A DNA stretch of 64,000 nucleotides from Kitasatospora sp. NBC_00240 (GTDB taxonomy: Bacteria; Actinomycetota; Actinomycetes; Streptomycetales; Streptomycetaceae). This document shows, piece by piece, positions 19,168 to 28,530 of this stretch. A program made the position numbers and the translations under genes. How positions within the stretch are numbered: position 1 is the stretch's first letter; each line of letters begins with the position of its first letter. The notes beneath the pieces are model-generated. The model was not told the origin of the DNA, made no database searches, and saw only the letters and a program-made list of their open reading frames with translations. The stretch covers positions 248,001-312,000 of the forward strand of contig NZ_JAPEMU010000001.1 in assembly GCF_026342405.1 (NCBI RefSeq), written 5' to 3'.

Positions 19168-19539
19168 GCCAGCCCCCCTTTCCTCGCGTTCGGACAACAC
19201 CCTCGGAAGCTCCGGTTCGGCCCGAGACTGACGACCTCGGTCGTGCGCCCAAGGCGCCGGGGACTGGGCCCGCGCGGTTCGGCCGGCCCGGATCCCGGTT
19301 TCGGCTGTAGCCACTGGACCGGTTCCCCTTACGACCGCGATGCTCCACGCCCGGGTTCTACGCGGGATCAACGGCCGATCACCGTGCCCGGCGCCGCCGT
19401 CCCGCACCCGCCCGGCCGGGCCGTCCGCCGCCGGGAACGACCGCGGTGCGGCGCCCCGGGACGCTCGGTCCGGGGCGCCGCACCGCGGCGGTTCAGCTCG
19501 GCGCCGGGCTCCCGACGCCCTGCCGGGAGGAGCGGGAGG
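19168..19539. other. Intergenic region upstream of the regulator
   Basis: The 372-bp gap holds the regulator promoter region (minus strand) and the strong hairpin at 19441-19488 that ends the metalloprotease transcript. No other open frame or repeat stands out. Confidence 0.6.
19441..19488 (-). terminator. 19-bp perfect hairpin after the metalloprotease gene
   Basis: Arm ccgcggtgcggcgccccgg at 19441-19459 pairs perfectly with 19470-19488 across a 10-nt loop. It sits 52 nt past the metalloprotease stop and separates that gene from the NRPS-cluster regulator. Confidence 0.85.
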
Positions 19540-22500
19540 CTAGAACGGCAGGACCCGCACCGCCTTGCAGCCGAAGAAGCGGTAGGTCTGCGCGGTGGCC
19601 CGGTCGGTGTAGGAGCCCTTGACGCAGACCTCGGTGTCACCGGCCTGGACGCCGGAGGGTTCGGTGTCGAAGTGCAGGACCAGGTCGAGGTCGCCGTCCT
19701 TCACCGCCTCCACCGGGTTCGCCGTCCGCTCGACCACGTCGATCAGATGGCCCTGCGGGTGCGGTTCGGTGCTGCCGCCCGGCCCGGCGTAGACCACCTG
19801 GCGCGGCCCGAACCGGACGGTGGGCACCTGGACGGTGGCCGCGTCGAAGGCCAGCGGCAGGCCGTACTCGCCGGCGGCGGTGGTCAGGACGGCGACGGTG
19901 GTGACGCCGCGCGGGACGACGACCGGCGTCGGGAGGCCGCCCTCCGGCTCGATGTCGATCCGGACCGGCACGATGCAGTCGAGGGTGAACTCGACCGGCC
20001 GGTGGTTGTTCGCCTCGACCGGATCGGTGTCACCGGGCCTGGCCGGCCCGACGGAGGCGGTGAACCGGTAGGTGTGCGAACCCGGCCGGTCGCAGCCGAC
20101 CGTGAAAGTGCTGTCCGCCGTCCGCGGCGCGCCGACCGCCAGGGCGGGGAGGCTCTGCGTGGACGAGGCCGGCGTGACCGTCGCGCCCGGGTCCGGGGCG
20201 GCGACGGTGGTGAGGGTCGCGTCCATCGGCGAGGACGGCCCGCTGTTGGCCACCGTGCCGTGCAGGGTGACGGCCAGGGTCCGGCCGATCACCAGCTGGG
20301 TGGGCGGCGCCTGGGCGGTGAATTCGGTGACGGCCAGGTCGGCGACCGCGACCACGGTGGTCTCGGTGACGGCGGTGTCGTTCGCGGCCACCGGGTCCGG
20401 GCCCATCAGGTTGTCGGCCACGGCCCGGTTCGTCAGGGTGACCGGCCCGCCCGCGTCGTGGACCAGGTCCGCGGGAACGTGCGCGGTGATGGTGATGGTG
20501 CGGGAGGCGCCGGGCAGCAGGTGGCCGACGCCGCAGTTGACGGTGGCGCCGTCCGCCCGGCAGCCGGCGTCGCTGGTGACGAAGACGGCCTCGGCGGGGA
20601 GCGTGTCGGTCAGGACCGTCGCCAAGGAGGGGCTGAAGCCGTGGTTGGTCACGACGGCCGTGTAGGTGATGTCGGTCCCGGCGGCCACCGGGTCGGGGTT
20701 GTCGGAGACGGTGACCCCGATGTCCGTGGTGTTGGTCTCCTCGCTCAGCGCGGTCTGGGCGGCCAGAGTGGGCAGCGGGTCCTGCTCAGGGTTGAGCGGG
20801 CCGTCCGCGTGCTCCCCGAACTGCCGGAACGGCAGCGACACGGCCGACCACTCGTCGGCGCCGTGCAGGGTCTCGTCGGTGGAGCCGTTCTTGCAGTCCT
20901 CGGGAAAGCCGCCGGTCCCGCTGTCGTTGATGTTGACGGGCGGGATCGGCGCGCCGGGATCCGTGCTGCCGTCGGCGTTCCAGTCCGCGGAGACGTTGAG
21001 TTCGCCGTGGGTCTTCCAGCCGAGCGTGTTGACGTACACGAAGGTGTTCTGGTTGTCCGAAGGGTCCAGGACGGTCGGCTCGGCGAGCCGGTTCTCGACC
21101 AGGTCGGGCAACGGGGCGACGCCGCGGGTCGCGCCGTCCATCGCGATCCTGGGCGGTGAGTAGTCGAGGATGTACCCGCCCCCGACGCGCTCGATCCCGC
21201 GCACGTGGTCGTAGTTCATGACGCTCACGAAGTTCGGTGAGCAGTTGGGATGCCTCTCGACCCCGCCGTGCTGCAGGTTCAGGTTGTGGCCGAGCTCGTG
21301 CATGAGGCCACCGGCGGCCGGCGAGAACACGACGAAGTCGTTCCCGCCGATCTCACCCAGTCCGCCGAGCTTTTGCACTCCGTCGGCGTCCTCGTCGCAG
21401 AGGGCACCCTGCTGCGGCTCGCCCGCCTTCGAGTAGGCGACCGACTGGGCGTAGCGAAAGATCCACCGCCTGCTCCGGTCGAAGTTCACCTTCTTCGAGG
21501 CGTAGAAGTTCTCGCCGAGCTCGCAGGTGTCCGGCGAGCCGGAGAGGATCTGACCGCCGCCGAGGTTCTCCCCGGCCTGGCAGTCCGGGTCGGCGGCGTT
21601 CTTCAGCCCGTCATTGTCGTTGTCCTGGTCGTCGGCGCAGTTGGGACGGGGGTCCTCGTAGCTCCCCTCCAGGGGTTCCTTGCCGCTGCACTGGCCGTCC
21701 AGGCCGTCGGCCCGTCCGTCCTGGTCGTCGTTGTCCCGTCCGTCCGCACAGTCGCTCACCGGCGGCCGGCCTTCGCTGCCGTTCCTGTCGTACTGCCCGC
21801 CGGTGTCGACGTGCAGGTTGATACCGGGTCTGCCGTCGGGGTTGGGTGGCGCGTTCACCCCGCCCGGCCTCGCGCCGGCCTTCGAGCCGGCGGTGATGGG
21901 TGCCGCCGCGAACGCGGCCTTGAGGCCCTGGATGGTCGCGCGGGTCGGCGCGTGGCCCGCCTGGGAGTCGATTTCGAGGAAGATGTCCTTGTGGTTGGGG
22001 TCGGCGCCCATCTTCGGCAGGTCGACGTCGACGATGCCGTCGTCATCGTCGTTGTAGCCGTTGCGCTCCCAGCCGTCGAGCAGGCCGTCGCCGTCGGCGT
22101 CACCGTTCTCGGAGATGCTGCTGACCTCCCAGCACACCTTGACCCGGGGCCCGTCGTTCTCGCTGCCGTCCTCGCCGTCGCCGGTCGAGCAGGACCTCGG
22201 CCAGCTGACGTCGTGGTCGGTGGTGGCGCGAGCGTCCTGCCACTTCCCGTCGACGTAGGAGACGAGGAGGTCCAGGTTGTTGTTGTCGTCGTGTTCGCTG
22301 GCGTCACCCAGGTCGTCGCCGCCCGGGGCGGCGTCCTCGTCCCAGACCTGGATGGTGACCGGCACCTTCTGGACGTCGGCCGGTAGCTGGGCCGAGACCG
22401 TTCAGAACGGGTCGATGTCCCCGCTGTCGTCCCATGTCGGGGTGCGGTGTTCCTCGCCGTTGATGAACGCCTTCACGAAGAAGTCGGCATGGCCTTCGAA

Positions 22501-22671
22501 AAGTCCCTCCAGTCCCACCGCGTCGCAGTCGTCGACGCACTCGACGTGGGTGATGGTGATGGAGAACGGGCGGGTGCCGGCGGCGTGCGCCATCGCCGGC
22601 GCGAGCGCCAGCGTGAGCAGGACGACCATCAAGGCCGCCAGGCTCCGCAGCCGCTTCGCGGTTCGGTGCAT
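19540..22671 (-). pseudogene. Secreted zinc metalloprotease with DUF11-type repeats, interrupted by an in-frame TGA
   Basis: Reading from ATG 22671 (after GAGAGGG) gives a Sec signal peptide (LAALMVVLLTLALAPAMAHA) and then a TGA at codon 90 (22404-22402). The same frame continues open without a frameshift to 19540, giving 1043 codons if the TGA is read through. After the stop come a C2/PLAT-like segment, Asp-rich calcium-type motifs (DGDGLLDGWERNG; repeated DNDxDG clusters with flanking Cys), the metzincin-like motif HELGHNLNLQHGG (about residue 455) and DUF11/CARDB-like beta domains. DPF-TGA-TVSAQ suggests TGG (Trp) to TGA. Either the gene is recently dead, or the stop is a sequencing error or is read through. 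A downstream GTG at 22365 would give an unexported 941-residue product. Confidence 0.82.
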
Positions 22672-23092
22672 AGGAGTCCCTCTCGTCGCGGATCGCGTCC
22701 GGGGATTGTGGGAGGCGGCTATCCGCAGATCGTTCGAGAGCGAACAGACTCCTGAGGGGAATCCGCCGAAGGCCGCACCGCACAGTGTGCCCACCCTTTT
22801 TCCACCGCCACGGCCGCACCGCTCGGACGTTCACCAAAATTGCGTACGACGACTTCTCCGCATTGCCTTTTCCGGGAATCTCGTGTTCATGACGGAATGT
22901 CGGACGATATGTGTACGTATCTGATTCTCTGCGCAACCCGGTACCGGAGCTCCAGGGACCAACCGATCCTTCCAAAATGAGGTTCTGAGTCGTCGTAGGC
23001 AGATGACGCTGCAGGTAAGTTGGAGCAGGCCGTGGTGGAGGTCGGCATGTGTCTCGTAGCCCGCCGACCGTGATCCTCCGGCCCCGCTGCAG
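22672..23092. other. Intergenic, relatively AT-rich, upstream of the metalloprotease
   Basis: 421 bp without a convincing gene. Part of it (about 22835-22990) is clearly less GC-rich than the surroundings. It presumably contains the minus-strand promoter of the metalloprotease gene, but no specific element is clear. Confidence 0.5.
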
Positions 23093-23380
23093 TCACTTCG
23101 CCAGATCGGCGGACAGGAAGGGAGCAAGGAGCGCGAACAACGCGTCGGGGCGGTCGAGGGGGATGATGTGGCCGCAGTCCTGGAGACTGTGTCCGACCAG
23201 GTCGTCGGCGATGGGTCGGAGTTGGCGTTCGAGCCCGGTGCCGACGGGGTGGGAGCCGACGGCCATGGTGGGCATGGTCAGCCGAGCCGTCGCGACGGCG
23301 TCCTGGATCTGCTGCGCGCTGGTGGGCAGGGCCCGGTAGTAGGAGAACGCGCAGCGGAGCACATGGCCGAGATCGACCAC
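23093..23380 (-). pseudogene. C-terminal remnant of an alpha/beta hydrolase
   Basis: The minus strand encodes about 95 residues ending in the typical C-terminal part of an epoxide-hydrolase-like alpha/beta hydrolase: AFSYYRALP, LTMPTMAVGS, then DCGHIIPLDRPDALFALL with the catalytic-type His in GH. No nucleophile elbow or N-terminal core exists upstream in any frame, and no convincing start codon fits. A truncated relic. Low-confidence fragments lie further upstream to about 23600. Confidence 0.7.
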
Positions 23381-23613
23381 GCCAACGAAGCCGCCGACCA
23401 GGACCTCGATGAGGGATAGGCGAGCCGGTTCCACGCTCAGTACCGGTGGTTCGGGCTCTCGATGTAGCCGGCGTCGCCGCCCTGACGCCACGTAGCAGCT
23501 GGAGGGGGTGCCGCCGGCGCAGTAGCCCGCGACGGACGACGGAGAGATGGTGTTCGAGGACGGCATCTCCCGGTTCTGCGCTTCGCCCGTCGGCCTCACG
23601 GACCCTGCGGGCT

Positions 23614-24324
23614 TCACCGTCCGCCCGCCCCCGTGACGTCCCGCCGCCGGTCCCGTCCGGCCGGGGCCTGGGCCGGACCCGCCGATTCGGCCGCGCCCCG
23701 GTAGGCGAAGCGGGGCAGCAGCAGTTGGGCGACCGGGCCGACCGCGAGGGCGTAGAGCACGGTGCCGACGCCGACCCGGCCGCCGAGCAGCCAGCCCGCG
23801 GCCAGGACGGTCAGTTCGATCACGGTCCGGACGAAGCGCAGCGAGCGCCCGGTGACCGCGGCGGCGCCGGTCATCAGCCCGTCGCGCGGCCCGGGACCGA
23901 GGCGTGCCCCGACATAGACGGCGATGGCGAGGGCGTTGACCGCGATGCCGGCCGCCAGCAGGACGCTCCGGGCGGCGAGGCCCTGGTAGGGCGGGACGAG
24001 CAGCAGGCCCAGATCGGAGGAGAGGGCCAGGACGGCGATGTTGGCGAAGGTGCCGAAGGTCGGCCGCTGCCGGAGCGGGATCCACCCCAGCAGGGCGAGG
24101 ACCCCGACCACGGCGCTGATCGTGCCGAAGCTGAGCGGGGTGTGCCTGGTCAGCCCGTCGTACAGAACGCTCCACGGGTTGACGCCGAGCGAGGCGCGGA
24201 CCAGCAGCGCCAGGCTGAACCCGTACAGCGCGAGGCCGGAGAGGAGTTGGGGCAGGCGGCGGAGCGGGCGCTCGCCGAGCGGGAGGTAGCCGAGTGGGGG
24301 CAGGGTGGTGCGGGTGCTGGCCAA
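23614..24324 (-). CDS. yczE: YczE-family integral membrane protein
   Basis: A 236-residue protein with about five to six hydrophobic segments and the YczE/DUF161-like signatures LLVRASLGVNPWSVLYDGL and LGPGPRDGLMTG. Substrate and exact role are unknown. The TTG start is chosen because it follows GGAGAG. It is divergent from a MocR regulator; MocR (YczR) paired with yczE is a recurrent arrangement in Actinobacteria and Bacillus relatives, implying that the regulator controls this gene. The C-terminal 25 residues are Arg/Ala-rich and probably cytosolic. Confidence 0.85.
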   Translation of the reverse strand: MASTRTTLPPLGYLPLGERPLRRLPQLLSGLALYGFSLALLVRASLGVNPWSVLYDGLTRHTPLSFGTISAVVGVLALLGWIPLRQRPTFGTFANIAVLALSSDLGLLLVPPYQGLAARSVLLAAGIAVNALAIAVYVGARLGPGPRDGLMTGAAAVTGRSLRFVRTVIELTVLAAGWLLGGRVGVGTVLYALAVGPVAQLLLPRFAYRGAAESAGPAQAPAGRDRRRDVTGAGGR

Positions 24325-24363
24325 CTGACTCTCCGGTGCGGGGATCGGGCTGCGGGCGGGCGC

Positions 24364-24431
24364 GGTGACGGCCCGGGCGGGGTGACCGCCCGGGCGGGGT
24401 GACCGCCCGGGCGGGGTGACGGCCCGGGCGC
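24364..24431. repeat. Four 17-bp tandem units in the yczE/mocR intergenic region
   Basis: Units of ggtgaccgcccgggcgg start at 24364, 24381, 24398 and 24415. The middle two are identical and the outer two differ at one or two positions. They lie 40-107 bp upstream of the yczE start, inside its leader/promoter region. MocR factors often bind direct repeats, so this array could be an operator, or a slippage-prone GC tract. Confidence 0.85.
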
Positions 24432-24481
24432 GTCGACCGCCCGGTACGGCTCGAACCTAGAGCGGCGCACCGCACCACGTC

Positions 24482-24509
24482 CTGGTCCACCTGGGGCAAA
24501 CTGGACCAG
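24482..24509 (+). promoter_or_regulatory. Palindrome overlapping the MocR start codon
   Basis: CTGGTCCA (24482-24489) and its exact inverse TGGACCAG (24502-24509) are separated by 12 bp. The second arm ends on the first base of the GTG start. A perfect 8-bp inverted repeat here, with no ribosome site before the GTG, fits an autoregulatory operator on a leaderless or nearly leaderless transcript. Confidence 0.6.
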
Positions 24510-25882
24510 TGCGAATCGGAGTGGAGCAACTGGTCAGGGCGCTCGGCGAGTGGCAGGCCGGCGCCGTCCCGCTGGTGGATGCGCTGGACGGCGCCCTGCG
24601 GGAGGCCGTGCTGGACGGGCGGCTGGCGGTCGGCAGTGCCCTGCCGGCCGAGCGCCGGATCGCCGACGCGCTCGGCGTCAGCCGGGGCACGGTGGTGGCA
24701 GCACTGGACCGGCTGCGGGACGGCGGCTGGGTGCGGACCAGACACGGCAGCGCCAGTACCGTGCAGTTGCCGCCCAGCTCCGCCGAGCGGTTCGCGCCCC
24801 CGTCGGCGGACGGCAGCGGCGAGTCGATCGACCTGCGCAGGGCCGTCCCCGCCGCCCCGCGGGCCGAGTACCTCGCCGCCACGGCACGCGCGGCCCGGCG
24901 GGCCGGCCCCGCGCTGGCGCAGGGCGGCCACTGCGGCGCCGGGCTGCCCGAACTCCGGGAGGCGATCGCCGCGCGCTACACCCGCGAGGGTCTCCCCACC
25001 CGGGCCGAGCAGATCCTGGTGACCTCCGGCGCCCGCGCCGCGCTCGCCCTGCTCGCCGCTCAGCTGCGCCCCCGGGTGGCCGCCGTCGAGAACCCGACGT
25101 ATCCGCGCGCCGCCGCCGTCCTGCGCGCCGCCGGGGCCCGCCTGTCCGGCCTGCGGGTCACCACCGAGGGCTGGGACGAGGACCAGCTGCGGGCCGCGTT
25201 CGCCACCGCGCGAGGCGGACTGGCCTATCTGGTCCCGGACTTCCAGAACCCGACGGGCGCGCTGATGGACACCCCCACCAGGCAGCTGGTCGCCGAGGCG
25301 GCGGCCGAGCACCGGGTGACGGTGGTGGCCGACGAGACCCTGCGCGACCTGCACCTGTCCGGGCCTGCGCCGCTGCCTGCGCGGATCCCGCGGGCGGTGC
25401 TGGTCGGCTCGGCCAGCAAGGCCGTCTGGGCCGGGCTGCGGGTGGGCTGGATCAGGGCCCCCGGCACGGCGCTGATCGGCGAGCTCCTGCACCACCCGCT
25501 CTGCGAGCCGCTCTCGGCGCCGCCGATGGAACAGCTCGTCGCCGTCGAACTCCTCGACGCCCTCGAACCGTTGCTCGAGCGGCGCCGGGCCGAACTGCTC
25601 ATCCAGCGCGACCACCTGGCCGGACGGCTGGCGGACGACGCCCGCTGGCGGTTCACGGTGCCGCAGGGCGGCCTGGTGCTGTGGCTCAGGCTGAACGGCC
25701 TGCGGGCCGACACCGTGACGGCCCGGGCGAGCGCCGCCGGGCTCCACCTCGCGCCCGGCAGCAGTTTCGCCGTGGACGGCACGCTCGCCCGCTACCTGCG
25801 GGTGCCCTGGACGCCGCCGACGGCGACCCTGGACCGGATCGCCGACCTCCTCGACGAGGCCTGCGCGCCGCCCGTCCACTGA
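24509..25882 (+). CDS. MocR-family PLP-dependent transcription regulator (YczR type)
   Basis: A 457-residue protein. The N-terminal GntR winged helix is about residues 15-85, with LPAERRIADALGVSRGTV. A fold-type I aminotransferase domain follows: ENPTYP, PDFQNPTG, and the PLP-lysine region VGSASKAVWAGLRVGWI (Lys about 310). The GTG start sits on a palindrome and has no Shine-Dalgarno sequence. It is divergent from a yczE-like gene and probably controls it and itself in response to a PLP-bound ligand. It converges on hypE with a hairpin in between. Confidence 0.92.
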   Translation: MRIGVEQLVRALGEWQAGAVPLVDALDGALREAVLDGRLAVGSALPAERRIADALGVSRGTVVAALDRLRDGGWVRTRHGSASTVQLPPSSAERFAPPSADGSGESIDLRRAVPAAPRAEYLAATARAARRAGPALAQGGHCGAGLPELREAIAARYTREGLPTRAEQILVTSGARAALALLAAQLRPRVAAVENPTYPRAAAVLRAAGARLSGLRVTTEGWDEDQLRAAFATARGGLAYLVPDFQNPTGALMDTPTRQLVAEAAAEHRVTVVADETLRDLHLSGPAPLPARIPRAVLVGSASKAVWAGLRVGWIRAPGTALIGELLHHPLCEPLSAPPMEQLVAVELLDALEPLLERRRAELLIQRDHLAGRLADDARWRFTVPQGGLVLWLRLNGLRADTVTARASAAGLHLAPGSSFAVDGTLARYLRVPWTPPTATLDRIADLLDEACAPPVH

Positions 25883-25916
25883 CGGCCCGGCACCGGGAGC
25901 ACCGGTACCGGGCCGT
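25882..25916. terminator. Hairpin between mocR and hypE
   Basis: Arm acggcccggcaccgg (25882-25896) pairs with ccggtaccgggccgt (25902-25916) with one mismatch and a 5-nt loop. It lies between convergent genes and probably works in both directions. Confidence 0.8.
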
Positions 25917-25955
25917 GCGGGGGGCCAACACCGAACCGGCCTGCCGGCCCGGCCG

Positions 25956-27041
25956 TCAGCAGATCCTGGGCAGCTGCTCACCGATCGGCAGATCCACCAC
26001 CCGGGTACCACCGAGCCCGGTGCGCGCGACCACCATCCCGGGGTGGTCGGCGACGCACTCGCCGATCACGGCCGCCCGGGCGCCGAGCGGGTGGGTCCGC
26101 ATCGCCGCCAGCACGGCGTCGGCGTGCCGGCGCGGGACGAAGGCCACCAACTTGCCCTCGTTCGCGACGTACATCGGGTCCAGGCCGAGGATGGCGCAGG
26201 CATTGGCCACCTCGTCCGGCACCGGGACGCTGCGCTCCTGGACCAGGACGCCGACACCGGCCGCGACGGCGATCTCGTTGAGCGCCGCACCGAGCCCGCC
26301 CCGGGTGGGGTCACGCAGCACGTGCAGGTCGGGGGTGACCGCGAGCATCGCCTCCACCAGCCCGCCGAGGGCGGCGCAGTCGCTCTCGATCCGGACCCCG
26401 AACTCCAGGCCCTCGCGCACGCTCATCACCGCGACGCCGTGCACCCCGATGTCGCCGCTGACGATCACCACGTCGCCCGGCTCGGCCCGCTGCGCGCGGA
26501 TGTCGACGCCGGCCGGGATCAGGCCGATCCCGGCGGTGTTGAGGTAGATCCCGTCCCCGTGGCCGGCCTCGACCACCTTGGTGTCGCCGGTCACCACCTC
26601 GACGCCGGCCCGGCGGGCGGCCGCGCCGAGTGCCTGGGCGACCCGGGCGACCACCGCCATCTCCACGCCCTCCTCCAGGATGAAGGCGCAGGACAGGTAG
26701 GCCGGCCGGGCCCCGCTCATGGCGAGGTCGTTGACGGTGCCGTTGACCGCGAGGTCGCCGATGCTGCCGCCGGGGAAGAACAGCGGCCGCACCACGAACG
26801 AGTCGGTGGAGAAGGCGAGCCGGGCGCCGCCGAGGGTGAGCGCCGCCGAGTCGCCGAGCGAGGCCAGCAGCGGTCCGCCGAAGGCGGGGGCGAAGACGTG
26901 CTCGACGAGTTCGGCGGACATCGCCCCGCCGCCGCCGTGGCCCATCACCACCCGGGGGTGGTCCCGCAAGGGCAGCGGGCAGCTCCAGTTGGCGAAGTCG
27001 GGTGCCGCGGGGGCGGTGACGGTGGTCGTGGTGTCAGGCAA
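25956..27041 (-). CDS. hypE: Hydrogenase maturation protein HypE
   Basis: A 361-residue HypE, which dehydrates the thiocarboxamide on its C-terminal Cys to thiocyanate, the source of the Fe-bound cyanides of [NiFe]-hydrogenase. It shows [16 protein letters not shown] at the N-terminus, DPTRGGLG, and the required C-terminal PRIC ending in Cys. The TTG start at 27041 overlaps the hypD end and has GGAGG 9 nt upstream; the next in-frame ATG would cut the glycine-rich loop. Last gene of the hypABFCDE run. Confidence 0.95.
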   Translation of the reverse strand: MPDTTTTVTAPAAPDFANWSCPLPLRDHPRVVMGHGGGGAMSAELVEHVFAPAFGGPLLASLGDSAALTLGGARLAFSTDSFVVRPLFFPGGSIGDLAVNGTVNDLAMSGARPAYLSCAFILEEGVEMAVVARVAQALGAAARRAGVEVVTGDTKVVEAGHGDGIYLNTAGIGLIPAGVDIRAQRAEPGDVVIVSGDIGVHGVAVMSVREGLEFGVRIESDCAALGGLVEAMLAVTPDLHVLRDPTRGGLGAALNEIAVAAGVGVLVQERSVPVPDEVANACAILGLDPMYVANEGKLVAFVPRRHADAVLAAMRTHPLGARAAVIGECVADHPGMVVARTGLGGTRVVDLPIGEQLPRIC

Positions 27042-28188
27042 CGGGGCTCGCCTCCAGCGGAACGACCGGCAGCGACCTGGCCGGCAGGGGTGCGGCGGGC
27101 AGGCCGAGCCGCCGGTAGAGGTAATAGGCCGCACAGGCGCCCTCGCTGGAGACCATGGTGGCGCCGAGCGGGTTGCGCGGGGTGCAGGTGGTGCCGAAGG
27201 CCTCGCACTGGTTCGGCTTCAGCAGGCCCTGGAGGACTTCACCGCTGCGGCACTCGGCCGGCTCGACGGTGGTGATGCCGGAGACCTGGAACCGGTGCTC
27301 GGCGTCCTGGTCGCGGTAGCGCGGCGACAGCCGCCAACCGCTCTGCGGGATCACCCCGATGCCGCGCCAGGCACGGTCGGTGACCTCGAAGACGTCCGCC
27401 AGCATGGCCTTGGCGGCGGGGTTGCCCTCCGGCCGCACCGCCCGCTGGTAGGCGTTCTCGACGGTGTGCTCGCCGCGCTCCAACTGTCGTACGGTGCGGC
27501 GGATCCCCTCCAGGATGTCGAGCGGTTCGAAGCCGGTCACCACGATCGGCACCCGGTGCCGTTCGGCCAGCTCCGGGTACTCCTCCACGCCCATCACGCT
27601 GCAGACGTGGCCGGCCGCCAGGAAGCCCTGGACCCGGCAGTCCGGCGAGGTCATGATCGCTTCGATGGCGGGCGGCACCCGCACGTGCGAGACCAGCAGG
27701 CTGAAGTTGCGGATCCCGAGCTTGCGCGCCTGGTAGACGGTCATGGCGTTGGGTGGCGCGGTGGTCTCGAAGCCGATGCCGAAGAAGACCACCTCCCGAT
27801 CCGGGTTCTGCTGGGCGATCCGCAGCGCGTCCAGCGGCGAGTACACCACTCGGACATCCCCGCCCTCGCCGCGCACCCGGAAGAGGTCCCGGTCGGTGCC
27901 GGGCACCCGCAGCATGTCACCGAAGGAGCAGAAGATCACGCCGGGCCTGGAGGCGATCTCCAGCGCCTTGTCGATCACCTCAAGCGGCGTCACGCACACC
28001 GGACACCCCGGGCCGTGAATCAACTCAACTCCCTCCGGGAGGAGTTGGTCGATGCCGTGCCGGATGATGGTGTGCGTCTGACCGCCGCAGACCTCCATCA
28101 GCGCCCACGGCCTGGTCACCGTCGCGCGGATGTCGTCCAGCAGCCGACGGGCCAGCTCCGGATCCCGGAACTCCTCCAGGTACTTCAC
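27034..28188 (-). CDS. hypD: Hydrogenase maturation protein HypD
   Basis: A 384-residue HypD, the Fe-S scaffold on which Fe(CN)2CO is assembled with HypC. Conserved motifs present: [30 protein letters not shown]-type cysteine in KPNQCEAFG, and the C-terminal Cys set. The GTG start overlaps the hypC stop as GTGA, with GGAGG upstream, and the 3' end overlaps the hypE start. Confidence 0.96.
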   Translation of the reverse strand: MKYLEEFRDPELARRLLDDIRATVTRPWALMEVCGGQTHTIIRHGIDQLLPEGVELIHGPGCPVCVTPLEVIDKALEIASRPGVIFCSFGDMLRVPGTDRDLFRVRGEGGDVRVVYSPLDALRIAQQNPDREVVFFGIGFETTAPPNAMTVYQARKLGIRNFSLLVSHVRVPPAIEAIMTSPDCRVQGFLAAGHVCSVMGVEEYPELAERHRVPIVVTGFEPLDILEGIRRTVRQLERGEHTVENAYQRAVRPEGNPAAKAMLADVFEVTDRAWRGIGVIPQSGWRLSPRYRDQDAEHRFQVSGITTVEPAECRSGEVLQGLLKPNQCEAFGTTCTPRNPLGATMVSSEGACAAYYLYRRLGLPAAPLPARSLPVVPLEASPVA

Positions 28189-28481
28189 TCCTGCACCTCC
28201 TTCGCGGCGGCGCCCGCGCCCGCGGCCGCCTCCCACGGGTCGCCGAACTCCTCCTGCAGCAGGCCGAGTTCGTTGAACAGCTCCAGCGTCTTGCGGGCCG
28301 ACTCCTCGTCCAGCCGCTGCAGGGCGAACCCCACGTGGACGATGGCGTACTCACCCACCGCCAGGTCCGGCAGGTACTCCAGGCACACGTCCTTGACCAC
28401 GCCGCCGAAGTCGACGACGGCCATCCGGGTACCGTCCCGCTCCTCGATCTCCACAACCCTTCCGGGTACTGCCAGGCACAT
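28185..28481 (-). CDS. hypC: Hydrogenase maturation chaperone HypC
   Basis: A 98-residue HypC/HupF chaperone that delivers the Fe(CN)2CO unit. The N-terminus MCLAVPGRV supplies the essential Cys2, which fixes the start at the ATG after AAGGAGAG. The acidic, Ala-rich tail is slightly long. Coupled to hypD by GTGA. Confidence 0.96.
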   Translation of the reverse strand: MCLAVPGRVVEIEERDGTRMAVVDFGGVVKDVCLEYLPDLAVGEYAIVHVGFALQRLDEESARKTLELFNELGLLQEEFGDPWEAAAGAGAAAKEVQE

Positions 28482-28530
28482 CCGGCTCTCCTTCACTGCT
28501 CCGCGACCGGTCGAACTGCTCACCCGCTGT

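Noticed and set aside
22402-22404. Selenocysteine or programmed recoding of the TGA in the metalloprotease gene
   Set aside because: No SECIS-like hairpin or selenoprotein context recognised; TGG-to-TGA change or error is simpler, so kept only as a read-through possibility.
23446-23613. Possible small protein or second hydrolase piece between the hydrolase relic and yczE
   Set aside because: No frame gives a start, ribosome site and recognisable motif together.
24364-24431. Short CRISPR-like array
   Set aside because: The 17-bp units abut without spacers and no cas genes exist; it is a simple tandem repeat.
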